From assembly GCF_900129115.1 (NCBI RefSeq), contig NZ_FQUR01000014.1, forward strand, positions 26,272-90,271: 64,000 bases of DNA. Reading direction: 5' to 3'. The translations under genes and the position numbers were made by a program. Shown in pieces: positions 1-7,962 of this stretch. The notes beneath the pieces are model-generated. The model searched no databases. It had not been told where the DNA came from and saw only the letters and a program-made list of their open reading frames with translations. Every line of letters starts with the position of its first letter. Positions within the stretch are counted from its first letter, which is position 1. This stretch comes from Thermoanaerobacter uzonensis DSM 18761 (GTDB lineage Bacteria > Bacillota > Thermoanaerobacteria > Thermoanaerobacterales > Thermoanaerobacteraceae).

Positions 1-535
1 ATCCTAAAACCATTTCTTTTCTCATGGTAGCTGTATCTGAAGGGGTTAAGTCTCTAGCTATAACTACCACTTGTTCATCAAGTTCAGAAAGGCTGGTGCT
101 TTTTACTCCTAAAAGATTATTTATTATACGGTTTCCTACATCCCTTAAATCTACAGCTCTTTCTTTTAAATATTCATCATTTAAACTTTCCATTACAGAA
201 GCATTTTGTTCAATTACTTTATTTACCGCATTATCAGCAGTTATAAGTTGAGTCTTAATCATACTTTCTACCCCTTCAATAAGTTCGGGGTCACTTGCTA
301 GCATTAAATGTGCCTCAAAAATTTCTGCCTTGTCCTTCCCAAATTCTTTTAATGCATCTTCTTTAATTTTTTGTATTTGCTCCTTCGTCACTACTAAAGC
401 TTTCTTAAACCTTTCAATTTCGTACTCTACTTTTGATTCATCTATGTTTTTCATGTTGATTTCTGCTTTTTCTTTAGTATATAAAAAAACCTTCCCAATT
501 GCTATCCCCGGGGATGCCGCAACTCCTTTTAGCAT
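1..535 (-). CDS. ptsI: PTS enzyme I, N-terminal part (cut by window edge)
   Basis: Phosphoenolpyruvate-protein phosphotransferase, the first soluble phosphocarrier of the PTS, which passes phosphate from PEP to HPr. Only about 178 N-terminal codons are inside the window; no stop is reached before base 1. The start is the ATG at 535 (reads MLKGVAASPGIAIGKVF), behind a strong taaggagggt ribosome site. The opening VAASPGIAIGKV and the helical HPr-binding domain with EAHLMLASDPEL are typical of the family. The phospho-histidine domain is outside the window, so activity cannot be judged. Confidence 0.93.
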   Translation of the reverse strand, partial: MLKGVAASPGIAIGKVFLYTKEKAEINMKNIDESKVEYEIERFKKALVVTKEQIQKIKEDALKEFGKDKAEIFEAHLMLASDPELIEGVESMIKTQLITADNAVNKVIEQNASVMESLNDEYLKERAVDLRDVGNRIINNLLGVKSTSLSELDEQVVVIARDLTPSDTATMRKEMVLG

Positions 536-636
536 TTTTGACCCTCCTTAAAATTAGTTCTAACGTCTATTATAACATAGTTTTCATCCCAGTGTGAAAC
601 TTTTGCACAATAATAAAATAAAAAAATAAAGCAAAC

Positions 637-674
637 AAAAAAGACCAGGAAAATATTCTCCCAGTCTTTTCTTA
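637..674 (-). terminator. Rho-independent terminator after the GGDEF gene
   Basis: Imperfect hairpin of AAAAGAC..AGG against CC..GTCTTTT, followed on the minus strand by a T run. It sits just past the stop of the GGDEF gene. Confidence 0.6.
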
Positions 675-683
675 AAGCTTTTT

Positions 684-2348
684 TCACACTTCATATATGG
701 CAATTTTGTTTCTTCCTTTACTTTTGCCACCTGCATACAAAGCTCTATCCGCATGGCTTATAAGTTTTTCTGCAGAATCAGCCTTTCCCGGATAATCTGC
801 TACTCCACCCGTTATAGTTAAATATATATCTCCTTTATCTGTCCTAATTGGCCTTGATGATACTTCATTTCTTATCCTCTCTGCAATCATATAGGCTTGT
901 TCTGCAGTAAGTTTCGGCAAAATCACTGCAAATTCTTCTCCACCAAATCGCGCTACAATATCATCACTTCTCACATTGTTTTTTATCCGTTTTGCCACTT
1001 CCTTAAGTACTTCATCTCCAACTAAATGACCGTAAGTATCATTAATCAGTTTAAAATTATCCAAGTCAAACATTATAAGGCTCACAGGCTCACTAGTCTC
1101 ATCTGCCCTCATAATATTTTCCATTAATGCATCATTAAAATATCTTCTATTATAAGTCTTTGTTAAAGGATCAGTAATAGATTTTTTGGTGACTTCATAA
1201 TATCGTTTAGCATTGGTTATCGCAACAGAAGCTTGATCTACAATTATCTCTATAATTTTAACAGAATCCTCATCAAACACATTTGTCTCTACATGCAACA
1301 CCATAAGACATCCAATGACAGATCCCGAAAACCTTAAAGGAGCAACTACTACACTGCCATAGTTATTTAAAAATTGTTCTTTTAAAAATCTTTTATCCTG
1401 CTTTAAATCCTTAATTGCTACTGTTTTGTTAGAAGATATGCACTTTCCTATTATTCCCTCATCCTTGAAGTAATTTTCTTTAAAGCCTCCTTCTCCCTCT
1501 CTATTACCTATCGATTTTACTAAAGCAGCTACCCCATTAGAATCTGTCAAATATATTGCTGCTGCAGATATTGAAACAACTTGAGAAATAACTTCTATAA
1601 TAGTATCTAATATTTGCTCCAACTCTAACTTCGAATTTATCATTTTAACCATCTCATATATGGCGTTAAGCCTCTTATTTGCCTTAATCAAATCTCTAAT
1701 CATCCTAAAAGCATATGCTATGAATATAAGTGGAGTTAAAGATAACACAAAAAACAGAAGGCTATGTTTAAAATAAATATATGCAAGAAGTAATGAAAAA
1801 GGAATCATAACTATATAAGTACCCAACTCTAATAATACACTCTCATTCCAATACTCTTTAAACAAAATCTTCCCCTGTACTTTTAAAGCATAGTACAGTA
1901 TAAAATTGTTCAAAAGGAAACTCATTATGACATAACTTAAAATATATTTAACTTGCGTAAAAGAAACTATTCCAATTTTTCCACCTATGAATTCATAAAA
2001 CCATCCTGCCCCTAAATACGCAATAGAAAACATTCCTCCATTTAAAAAACCATTTTTTATCTTTTTTCTTATTACAATAGTATCAAACATAACAGATGAT
2101 ACCATGAGAGTAGCCGCTCCAACCGTTCCAAAAATTAAAAAAGTAGTTATTCCTATTGTAGGGCTTAAAGACAATTTTATATCTGTATACATTATTCCAA
2201 GATTGTCCAAAATTATTGCAAAAGCTAATAAAATCAAAAAGACTCTCCAATCCATTCCAATACCATCATAATAAAGTGACCACATAAATAATATACTTCC
2301 TATTGTAATTAAGGTCATATTAAAAACCAGTTCCCTGTACTTCCCCAT
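684..2348 (-). CDS. Membrane-anchored GAF-GGDEF diguanylate cyclase
   Basis: Predicted to make cyclic di-GMP from two GTP at the membrane. The first ~230 residues are hydrophobic, with several membrane segments; a GAF-like sensor domain follows (about 240-385), then a GGDEF domain. The signature is GGEEF near residue 470, a variant found in active cyclases. An RSDD sequence exactly five residues upstream fits the inhibitory I-site RxxD. No EAL domain is present. I chose ATG 2348 because GAGGGG lies 6-7 nt upstream of it; a longer frame opens at 2375 (563 aa) without a good ribosome site. The ligand of the membrane/GAF part is unknown. Confidence 0.88.
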   Translation of the reverse strand: MGKYRELVFNMTLITIGSILFMWSLYYDGIGMDWRVFLILLAFAIILDNLGIMYTDIKLSLSPTIGITTFLIFGTVGAATLMVSSVMFDTIVIRKKIKNGFLNGGMFSIAYLGAGWFYEFIGGKIGIVSFTQVKYILSYVIMSFLLNNFILYYALKVQGKILFKEYWNESVLLELGTYIVMIPFSLLLAYIYFKHSLLFFVLSLTPLIFIAYAFRMIRDLIKANKRLNAIYEMVKMINSKLELEQILDTIIEVISQVVSISAAAIYLTDSNGVAALVKSIGNREGEGGFKENYFKDEGIIGKCISSNKTVAIKDLKQDKRFLKEQFLNNYGSVVVAPLRFSGSVIGCLMVLHVETNVFDEDSVKIIEIIVDQASVAITNAKRYYEVTKKSITDPLTKTYNRRYFNDALMENIMRADETSEPVSLIMFDLDNFKLINDTYGHLVGDEVLKEVAKRIKNNVRSDDIVARFGGEEFAVILPKLTAEQAYMIAERIRNEVSSRPIRTDKGDIYLTITGGVADYPGKADSAEKLISHADRALYAGGKSKGRNKIAIYEV

Positions 2349-2520
2349 ACTAATCCCCTCGTTTTTCCGAATCATATTAATATTCTACATTTATTTCAAA
2401 AATCCTTCTTGGGTTGACAAATGTTTATAAAATTAATCACATTTATTTATCAGAGCCAATTGTACCACAAATCCCCATCATAATATGTCGAATTATGTAT
2501 ATTAATTCAAAAAATAAATT

Positions 2521-2551
2521 AGAACCTCTTCAAAATATTGAAAGAGGTTCT
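2521..2551 (-). terminator. Terminator of nrdJ
   Basis: Perfect 10-bp inverted repeat AGAACCTCTT/AAGAGGTTCT with an 11-nt loop, followed on the minus strand by an A/T stretch containing T6. It lies about 40 nt past the nrdJ stop. Confidence 0.75.
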
Positions 2552-2592
2552 TTAAATTATAATCCAAAAATTAAATTGATAAATATTTTTCA

Positions 2593-4773
2593 TCAGCATT
2601 CAGAATATCCGCAATTTAGGCACGTTTTACAACCTTCTGTATACACAAATGTTGCCATACCGCAAGCAGGACAAATATCAATGTGAGTAGTAGAAGATTT
2701 AATTCCATTACCATTATTTTGTGGTTGATACCCATTTCTTAAGGCCTTGCCTATAGCATCAGGAACTGACATAACCCTATTTTCCCCAAAACCAATTGCT
2801 GTTGCACCACCAATTCCTATTAACTGTTCAGTAATTTCTTCAATTGCTACTCCACCGCGCAAAGCTAAGGAAATTAATCTTGCAATTGCTTCTGTAAAAG
2901 CCGCTACATCAGAACCAGCACGCCCAATATTTACAAATACCTCAAACGGCTTCTCATCTATAAAATTAATCGTGACATATGCACGCCCTAATGGAGTTTC
3001 TATGCGTTTAGTAACTCCTTTTAATACAGGAGGTCTTTCTGTTATCTGTGTCTTTTCTTTTGATTTTATATCAGTAACTAAAACTCCTTCTCTAGAACCA
3101 TCCCTATATACTGTAATGCCTTTACATCCCAATTCATAAGCCAATCTATAAATTTTATCTATATCATCAATTGTAGCAGAATTCGGTAAATTTATGGTCT
3201 TTGATATGCTTGAATCAACATATTTTTGTAGAACAGCTTGCATTTTCACGTGCTCTTCAGGAGTTATTTCATGGGCACTTACAAAGGCTGGATAATCAGC
3301 AAGCCAATGTTTTATCGTATGGGTACCAGTTCTATCTTGCCTTATATACTCTTTTGCAAAATTTGGCTCTATGCCAGAACTCACCCCTGTGAGAATAGAA
3401 GTTGTACCTGTAGGAGCTTGAGTCAAAAGAGTTGCATTCCGTATCCCATATGTTGCAATTTCCTCTCTTATTTCGTTTGGTAAACTTTTTACAAATTGTG
3501 ATTTTAAATATTTTTCTGCAACAAATTCAGGAAATGCTCCTCTCTCTTTTGCAAGTTCCACAGAAGCTTTATATGCAGCATTTCTAATAGTGGAAGCTAT
3601 TTGTTCTGTCACTTTAAGAGCATTTTCACTGCCATATTTCAAATCCATAAGTATCAATGCATCGGCAAGTCCCATAATTCCAAGTCCTATTTTGCGTAAT
3701 TTTTGAGCCATTTCTTTATTTTGTGGTAATACATAAGCTCCTGAATCCAGCACATTATCTAAAAATCTAACCGCAATTTTTACTGTCTCTTCAAGATCGG
3801 TAAAATTAATTTTGCCATTTTCCACAAAAGCAACTAAGTTTATAGCTCCCAAATTGCATACTCCGTAAGGCTCCAAACCCAGCTCCCCACATGGATTTGT
3901 GGAGATTATCTTCGCAACATAATATGTATTGCTAAATTTATTATACCTCTCTAAAAATACTACTCCCGGCTCTGCCGATTCCCAGGCAGCAGTAACAATT
4001 TTATTCCACAGCTCTCTCGCCGGAATTTCCTTGTAAACTATAGTTGGATACCCTTTAGACTTCCATTCAGTTAAGTCACCTCTCCACTCAGCATCGTAAT
4101 TAGGATGAGAGGTATCTGGAAACTCAAGCTTCCATACTTTGTCATGCGCTACTGCTTCCATAAATGCATCTGACACAGCAACAGAGAGATTTGCTTGCTG
4201 CATTTTTGTTAAATCCTTCTTAACTTTAATGAATTCTTCAATATCAGGGTGCCAGTCCCAAAGCATAAACATTAAAGCTGCTCTGCGACTTCCCCCCTGT
4301 TCAACTTGGGTAGCTACTTCATTTGCAGCCAACATCCAGCTTACAGCTCCTGATGAGGTACCACCTACTCCCTTTACATATGCCCCACGAGGTCTTAGTG
4401 TGCTCCAATTAATACCAACACCTCCACCTCGCGAGTTAATTTCCAGCATTTTAGCTATAGTATCCATTATAGCTGCCCGGCTGTCATTACCCTTTTTAGG
4501 ATCATTTGCTTCAACAGGTATCACAAAGCAATTAAAGTAGGTAACCTCTCTGCCAGTCCCCGCCCCCGCAAGTATTCTACCCCCAGGTATAAATTTCCAT
4601 TCACTCATCACTTTGTAAAACATCTCTTCTTCTCTTTTATTCGTAGCAATAGCTTTGGCAACTCTTCTAAACATTTCTTCCGTTTTTTTTTCAATCGGCT
4701 TTCCTTCTTTGTCTTTCAAAGCATACCTGTCAAGAAATACTTTTTCTCTTTGCTCATTCCAAATTGGAAGCAT
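2593..4773 (-). CDS. nrdJ: Adenosylcobalamin-dependent ribonucleotide reductase (class II)
   Basis: Reduces ribonucleotides to deoxyribonucleotides using adenosylcobalamin to generate the radical. The protein has YFNCFVIPV (active-site Cys region), STNPCGELGL (the NxCxE radical motif) and APTGTTSILTGVSSGIEPNF of the reductase barrel. A C-terminal zinc-ribbon-like tail (CPACG ... CLNCG) ends in Cys and is typical of the NrdJ family. Length is 726 aa from ATG 4773, which has GAGGAGG 8 nt upstream; the frame stays open to 4893, but those 40 extra residues look non-coding. A sigma-A-like promoter lies upstream. The B12 requirement matches the methylmalonyl-CoA mutase in the same window. Confidence 0.95.
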   Translation of the reverse strand: MLPIWNEQREKVFLDRYALKDKEGKPIEKKTEEMFRRVAKAIATNKREEEMFYKVMSEWKFIPGGRILAGAGTGREVTYFNCFVIPVEANDPKKGNDSRAAIMDTIAKMLEINSRGGGVGINWSTLRPRGAYVKGVGGTSSGAVSWMLAANEVATQVEQGGSRRAALMFMLWDWHPDIEEFIKVKKDLTKMQQANLSVAVSDAFMEAVAHDKVWKLEFPDTSHPNYDAEWRGDLTEWKSKGYPTIVYKEIPARELWNKIVTAAWESAEPGVVFLERYNKFSNTYYVAKIISTNPCGELGLEPYGVCNLGAINLVAFVENGKINFTDLEETVKIAVRFLDNVLDSGAYVLPQNKEMAQKLRKIGLGIMGLADALILMDLKYGSENALKVTEQIASTIRNAAYKASVELAKERGAFPEFVAEKYLKSQFVKSLPNEIREEIATYGIRNATLLTQAPTGTTSILTGVSSGIEPNFAKEYIRQDRTGTHTIKHWLADYPAFVSAHEITPEEHVKMQAVLQKYVDSSISKTINLPNSATIDDIDKIYRLAYELGCKGITVYRDGSREGVLVTDIKSKEKTQITERPPVLKGVTKRIETPLGRAYVTINFIDEKPFEVFVNIGRAGSDVAAFTEAIARLISLALRGGVAIEEITEQLIGIGGATAIGFGENRVMSVPDAIGKALRNGYQPQNNGNGIKSSTTHIDICPACGMATFVYTEGCKTCLNCGYSEC

Positions 4774-4828
4774 AATATAATTCCTCCTCTTATGTAAAAC
4801 CACAATATTTTGTGTATTGACGTCTTTT

Positions 4829-4856
4829 ATTATACATCTTATTGTGTTTTTTGCAA
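4829..4856 (-). promoter_or_regulatory. Promoter for nrdJ
   Basis: On the minus strand -35 TTGCAA (4851-4856), 16-bp spacer, -10 TATAAT (4829-4834), about 55 nt before the chosen nrdJ start. Inferred from consensus only. Confidence 0.55.
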
Positions 4857-4937
4857 ATTTAAAATTCGAAGTTTTGCCCCACTTTTTCCACATCTACTAT
4901 TAAATTTCGTCTAAAATCTTATTAAATTAAACCCAGA

Positions 4938-4967
4938 AAAAAATTTAAAGTCCGGCTTAACGCCGGA
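4938..4967 (-). terminator. Terminator containing the stop codon of the thioredoxin-like gene
   Basis: Hairpin TCCGGC-GTTAA-GCCGGA (4951-4967), then a T-rich run on the minus strand. The TAA stop of the upstream gene (4957-4959) is in the loop, so gene end and terminator are fused. Confidence 0.75.
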
Positions 4968-5454
4968 GTAAAATATATACAATTTCTCTAATTATTTCAC
5001 TATCATACTTCCCTTTTAAGTAATCTCTCTTCCAATCTGCAACTTCTCTCTTCTCCAATTCCCTAACAATTTGCGGCCTTTCAACCCAATGCCCAAATTC
5101 TTTAAAATTCTCATCCATAAACACAAATGTAGGTATCCTAGGCTTTCCTTCCACATAGTAAGGTTTCATATACTCTTCATTTCCTTCTCTTTTGACAATT
5201 TTAAGTTCAAAAGTTTTATTATAACTCGCAATTTTAGCCACAATAGGTACATTCACTTGAGAATCTGGACACCAGGTTTCAGCAAAGGCCAAAATATTTA
5301 CCTTAGGTAAAGAAGCAATCTTCTGCACCACATCTTCTTCTAAAACAGTCTTATCATATCTTTCCCTGATACGCTGTCTTGTAATATCATCTTCAGAAGT
5401 TTCTATAAATTCATCAAAAGTAAGCCCTTTTTCAAATAAATCTTTTAAGCTCAA
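4957..5454 (-). CDS. Thioredoxin-family protein with a WCPDS site
   Basis: 165-residue protein with a thioredoxin fold: ILAFAETWCPDSQVN is the beta strand/active-site region, and RIPTFVF supplies the cis-proline. The usual CGPC is replaced by CPDS, with only one Cys, so a classical dithiol exchange is not expected; this resembles the Thioredoxin_9 group. Starts at TTG 5454, with GGAGG 8 nt upstream. It lies 14 nt downstream of the aminotransferase gene and is probably co-transcribed with it. No signal peptide, so cytosolic. The substrate is unknown. Confidence 0.8.
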   Translation of the reverse strand: MSLKDLFEKGLTFDEFIETSEDDITRQRIRERYDKTVLEEDVVQKIASLPKVNILAFAETWCPDSQVNVPIVAKIASYNKTFELKIVKREGNEEYMKPYYVEGKPRIPTFVFMDENFKEFGHWVERPQIVRELEKREVADWKRDYLKGKYDSEIIREIVYILLRR

Positions 5455-5468
5455 AGAGCTTTCCTCCT

Positions 5469-6896
5469 TTACTGTCTTTTAAATAAAGAGCCTAACACTG
5501 TTTTTGCACCTGAAACAGTTATCCCCAAGAAACTGCTATTGCGCGTTAAAATTTCATCTAAAGCATCTACCACTTTGTCAATTTGTTCTTTTGTCACAAT
5601 CAAAGGAGGCTCTAATCTTATTACATTTGGATTATTCAAAGTGTAGGCTGTTATAATTCGATGCTTATTTTGAAGTTCTCCCGCAATCAAAGAACCCATG
5701 TATTCACTTGAAAGCTTTGAAATAGCACCTCCAGAAATTTTGTCAAGAAGTCCTCCTTCTGGTTGATTAAATTCTATTCCTATTAAAAGCCCCTTTCCTC
5801 TAACATCTTTTATAAGTTTTGGATGTTTTTCTTTTAATTCTTTCAGTCGACCTAAAAAGTATTCACCTTTTTCTTTTGCAGCATCAGGAAGTTTTTTCTC
5901 TATAATAGCTTGTATTGAAGCAATTGCAGCAGCACATGCATAGGTATTGCCGCCAAAAGTAGAAGTATGCAAAAGAGCTTTTTCCATGCTCCCATAAGCC
6001 TTTTGCCATATTTCTTCCCTAGTTATGTAGGCGCCAATAGGCATAACTCCTCCACCTAAAGACTTAGCAAGACACATTATGTCTGGAACTACTCCTTCGT
6101 GCTCACATGCAAACATTTTTCCTGTTCTTCCAAAGCCAGTTTGAACCTCATCTAATATTAAATAAGCATCATATTTAGTACATAATTCCCGCACTTTTTG
6201 CAAATATCCCTCAGGTGGAACGATAACTCCACCTTCCCCTTGGATAGGCTCTACTATAAAAGCAGCAACGTCTCTACCTTTCAAAGTTTCCTCCAAAGCT
6301 TTTTCATCTCCAAATGGAATAGGAACTGTCTCTGGCACAAGTGGTTTAAAATACTTTTGATATTTTTCTCGCCCTGTCACTGAAAGGGCACCCATCGATT
6401 TACCGTGAAAAGAGTTTTGGCAATAAACTATTTTGTGCTTTCCAGAGGCAATTTTAGCAAGTTTTAAAGCACCTTCTACTGCTTCTGCACCACTGTTACA
6501 AAAAAAACTCCTTTTAAGATTTCCTGGTGTCACTTTTGCAAGATTATGAGCAAGAACCCCCGGCAAATTTCCTATAGCAGCTTGTAGTATGTTAGGCATA
6601 TCTTTTACTTTTTCTACAGCTTCGATGACCTCATCGGGGTTATGCCCTAAATTTAAAGCACCATAACCTCCTAAAAAATCATAATACTCATTTCCTTCAT
6701 TATCCCATACTGAAACTCCTTTAGCTCTTACAAAAAGTTTATCAAACTGAAGCATTGAAAGCATGGATACAAAAACTGAATTTATATATTCTTTGTAATT
6801 TTCTCTGACTTGATTTTTGTTCAAAGTAAGTGCCTCTTCTAAAGTGATATATTCTGGAATGTCGTCTTTCACTTTCCCCTTTGTTCCTTCATACAT
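5469..6896 (-). CDS. Class III PLP aminotransferase (putrescine/ornithine/GABA type)
   Basis: 475-aa fold-type I aminotransferase that moves an omega-amino group to a keto acid. Visible family features are [17 protein letters not shown] (phosphate-binding), [14 protein letters not shown] (Asp holding the pyridine nitrogen) and [15 protein letters not shown] (Schiff-base Lys). The long N-terminal extension before the catalytic domain is like putrescine aminotransferases, but the exact substrate cannot be read from sequence. Start ATG 6896 has AAGGAGAG upstream. It sits between the UPF0291 gene and the thioredoxin-like gene, all on the minus strand with short gaps, which suggests one transcript. 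Confidence 0.85.
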   Translation of the reverse strand: MYEGTKGKVKDDIPEYITLEEALTLNKNQVRENYKEYINSVFVSMLSMLQFDKLFVRAKGVSVWDNEGNEYYDFLGGYGALNLGHNPDEVIEAVEKVKDMPNILQAAIGNLPGVLAHNLAKVTPGNLKRSFFCNSGAEAVEGALKLAKIASGKHKIVYCQNSFHGKSMGALSVTGREKYQKYFKPLVPETVPIPFGDEKALEETLKGRDVAAFIVEPIQGEGGVIVPPEGYLQKVRELCTKYDAYLILDEVQTGFGRTGKMFACEHEGVVPDIMCLAKSLGGGVMPIGAYITREEIWQKAYGSMEKALLHTSTFGGNTYACAAAIASIQAIIEKKLPDAAKEKGEYFLGRLKELKEKHPKLIKDVRGKGLLIGIEFNQPEGGLLDKISGGAISKLSSEYMGSLIAGELQNKHRIITAYTLNNPNVIRLEPPLIVTKEQIDKVVDALDEILTRNSSFLGITVSGAKTVLGSLFKRQ

Positions 6897-6916
6897 TTTT
6901 CATCTCTCCTTCATTT

Positions 6917-7144
6917 TTAATGTCTGTGGTGGTGATGATGGTGATTATGGTCATGTCCACAATGGTTGCAACTATTTTCAGCATATTTAATATTTTCTAA
7001 TTCTCTTCTTACTCTCTCTTTTATTTCTTTCACATATTCTTGCCTCAGCCTTTTCTGCTCTTCTTTTTCCTCTTCTGTTAAACCTTCTGTTTGCGATTTG
7101 TAATAAAGGAAATTTATTCTATCTATCATCTCTCTCGTTATCAT
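6917..7144 (-). CDS. UPF0291/DUF896 (YnzC-like) protein with His-rich tail
   Basis: 75 aa. The first ~50 residues (MITREMIDRINFLYYKSQTEGLTEEEKEEQ split across positions 1-30) match the small helical-hairpin UPF0291 family of Firmicutes. Those proteins normally end soon after this. Here the chain continues with CNHCGHDHN and a run of histidines ending at the C-terminus, which could bind Ni, Zn or Co. GAGGTGGAGAG precedes the ATG. Function of the family is unknown; the metal role is inferred from composition. Confidence 0.88.
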   Translation of the reverse strand: MITREMIDRINFLYYKSQTEGLTEEEKEEQKRLRQEYVKEIKERVRRELENIKYAENSCNHCGHDHNHHHHHHRH

Positions 7145-7291
7145 CTCTCCACCTCATCGAGTAAACTTTAACAAATATATTATATTCCTTTTTTCCAAAA
7201 AACAAAAGAATTTTTATAAATTAATGGATATGACTATCACTTTTATGATATTATAACAATATAGCGGCAAATATTTAAGGAGGTTTTTGTA

Positions 7292-7930
7292 ATGCCTTTA
7301 ATTTGGATATTTTTTCTAATATTATTGTTTCCCTTTTTAATATTTGTATTTTTCATACAAGCAGCTACTTTTTCTTTTGCAAAATTAGGGTTATCTCCTC
7401 AAATGGCAGTTTTTCTTTTTAGCTTATCTTTAATAGGAAGTGTAATCAATATTCCTATATCTCGCAAAAAATTTATAGTACATGATGAAGAAGAGATATT
7501 TTTTCCTTTTCTTTTCTACTATCCTCCAAGAGTAAGAGAACAAATAATTGCTGTAAATGTAGGGGGTGCCATCATTCCTGTGCTATTCAGTATATACCTC
7601 ATGCAAAGAACCCCTCTAATTCCTACGATAATAGCTACTATAATAGTCACAGCTGTTGCCAAAGCATTAGCTAAACCTGTGCCAGGAGTAGGTATTTCAC
7701 TTCCTGCCTTTATACCACCTCTTGTAGCAGCTGCTGCAGCAATTTTGCTATCTCATAATAATGCAGCTCCTGTAGCATACATCTCTGGAGTTTTAGGCAC
7801 ATTAATCGGAGCAGATCTTTTAAATTTGCCTCATTTTAAAGACCTAAACTCTCATGCTATAAGTATAGGGGGAGCAGGTATATTTGATGGAATTTTTTTA
7901 GTAGGTGTAGTAGCAGCTTTATTAGCTTAA
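7292..7930 (+). CDS. DUF1614 family membrane protein
   Basis: 212 aa, almost entirely hydrophobic with about six membrane segments. It resembles DUF1614 proteins (LSPQMAVFLFSLSLIGSVINIP near the N-terminus, GVLGTLIGADLLNLP and SIGGAGIFDGIFLVG near the C-terminus). AAGGAGG lies 8 nt before the ATG. It is alone on the plus strand between minus-strand genes and shares a hairpin terminator with the peptidase gene. Function unknown. Confidence 0.8.
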   Translation: MPLIWIFFLILLFPFLIFVFFIQAATFSFAKLGLSPQMAVFLFSLSLIGSVINIPISRKKFIVHDEEEIFFPFLFYYPPRVREQIIAVNVGGAIIPVLFSIYLMQRTPLIPTIIATIIVTAVAKALAKPVPGVGISLPAFIPPLVAAAAAILLSHNNAAPVAYISGVLGTLIGADLLNLPHFKDLNSHAISIGGAGIFDGIFLVGVVAALLA

Positions 7931-7932
7931 AA

Positions 7933-7960
7933 ATACCCTACTTACACCGTAGGGTATTTT
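7933..7960. terminator. Bidirectional terminator
   Basis: TACCCTAC/GTAGGGTA hairpin followed by TTTTCC on the plus strand, between the convergent DUF1614 and S9 peptidase genes. Confidence 0.7.
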
Positions 7961-7962
7961 CC

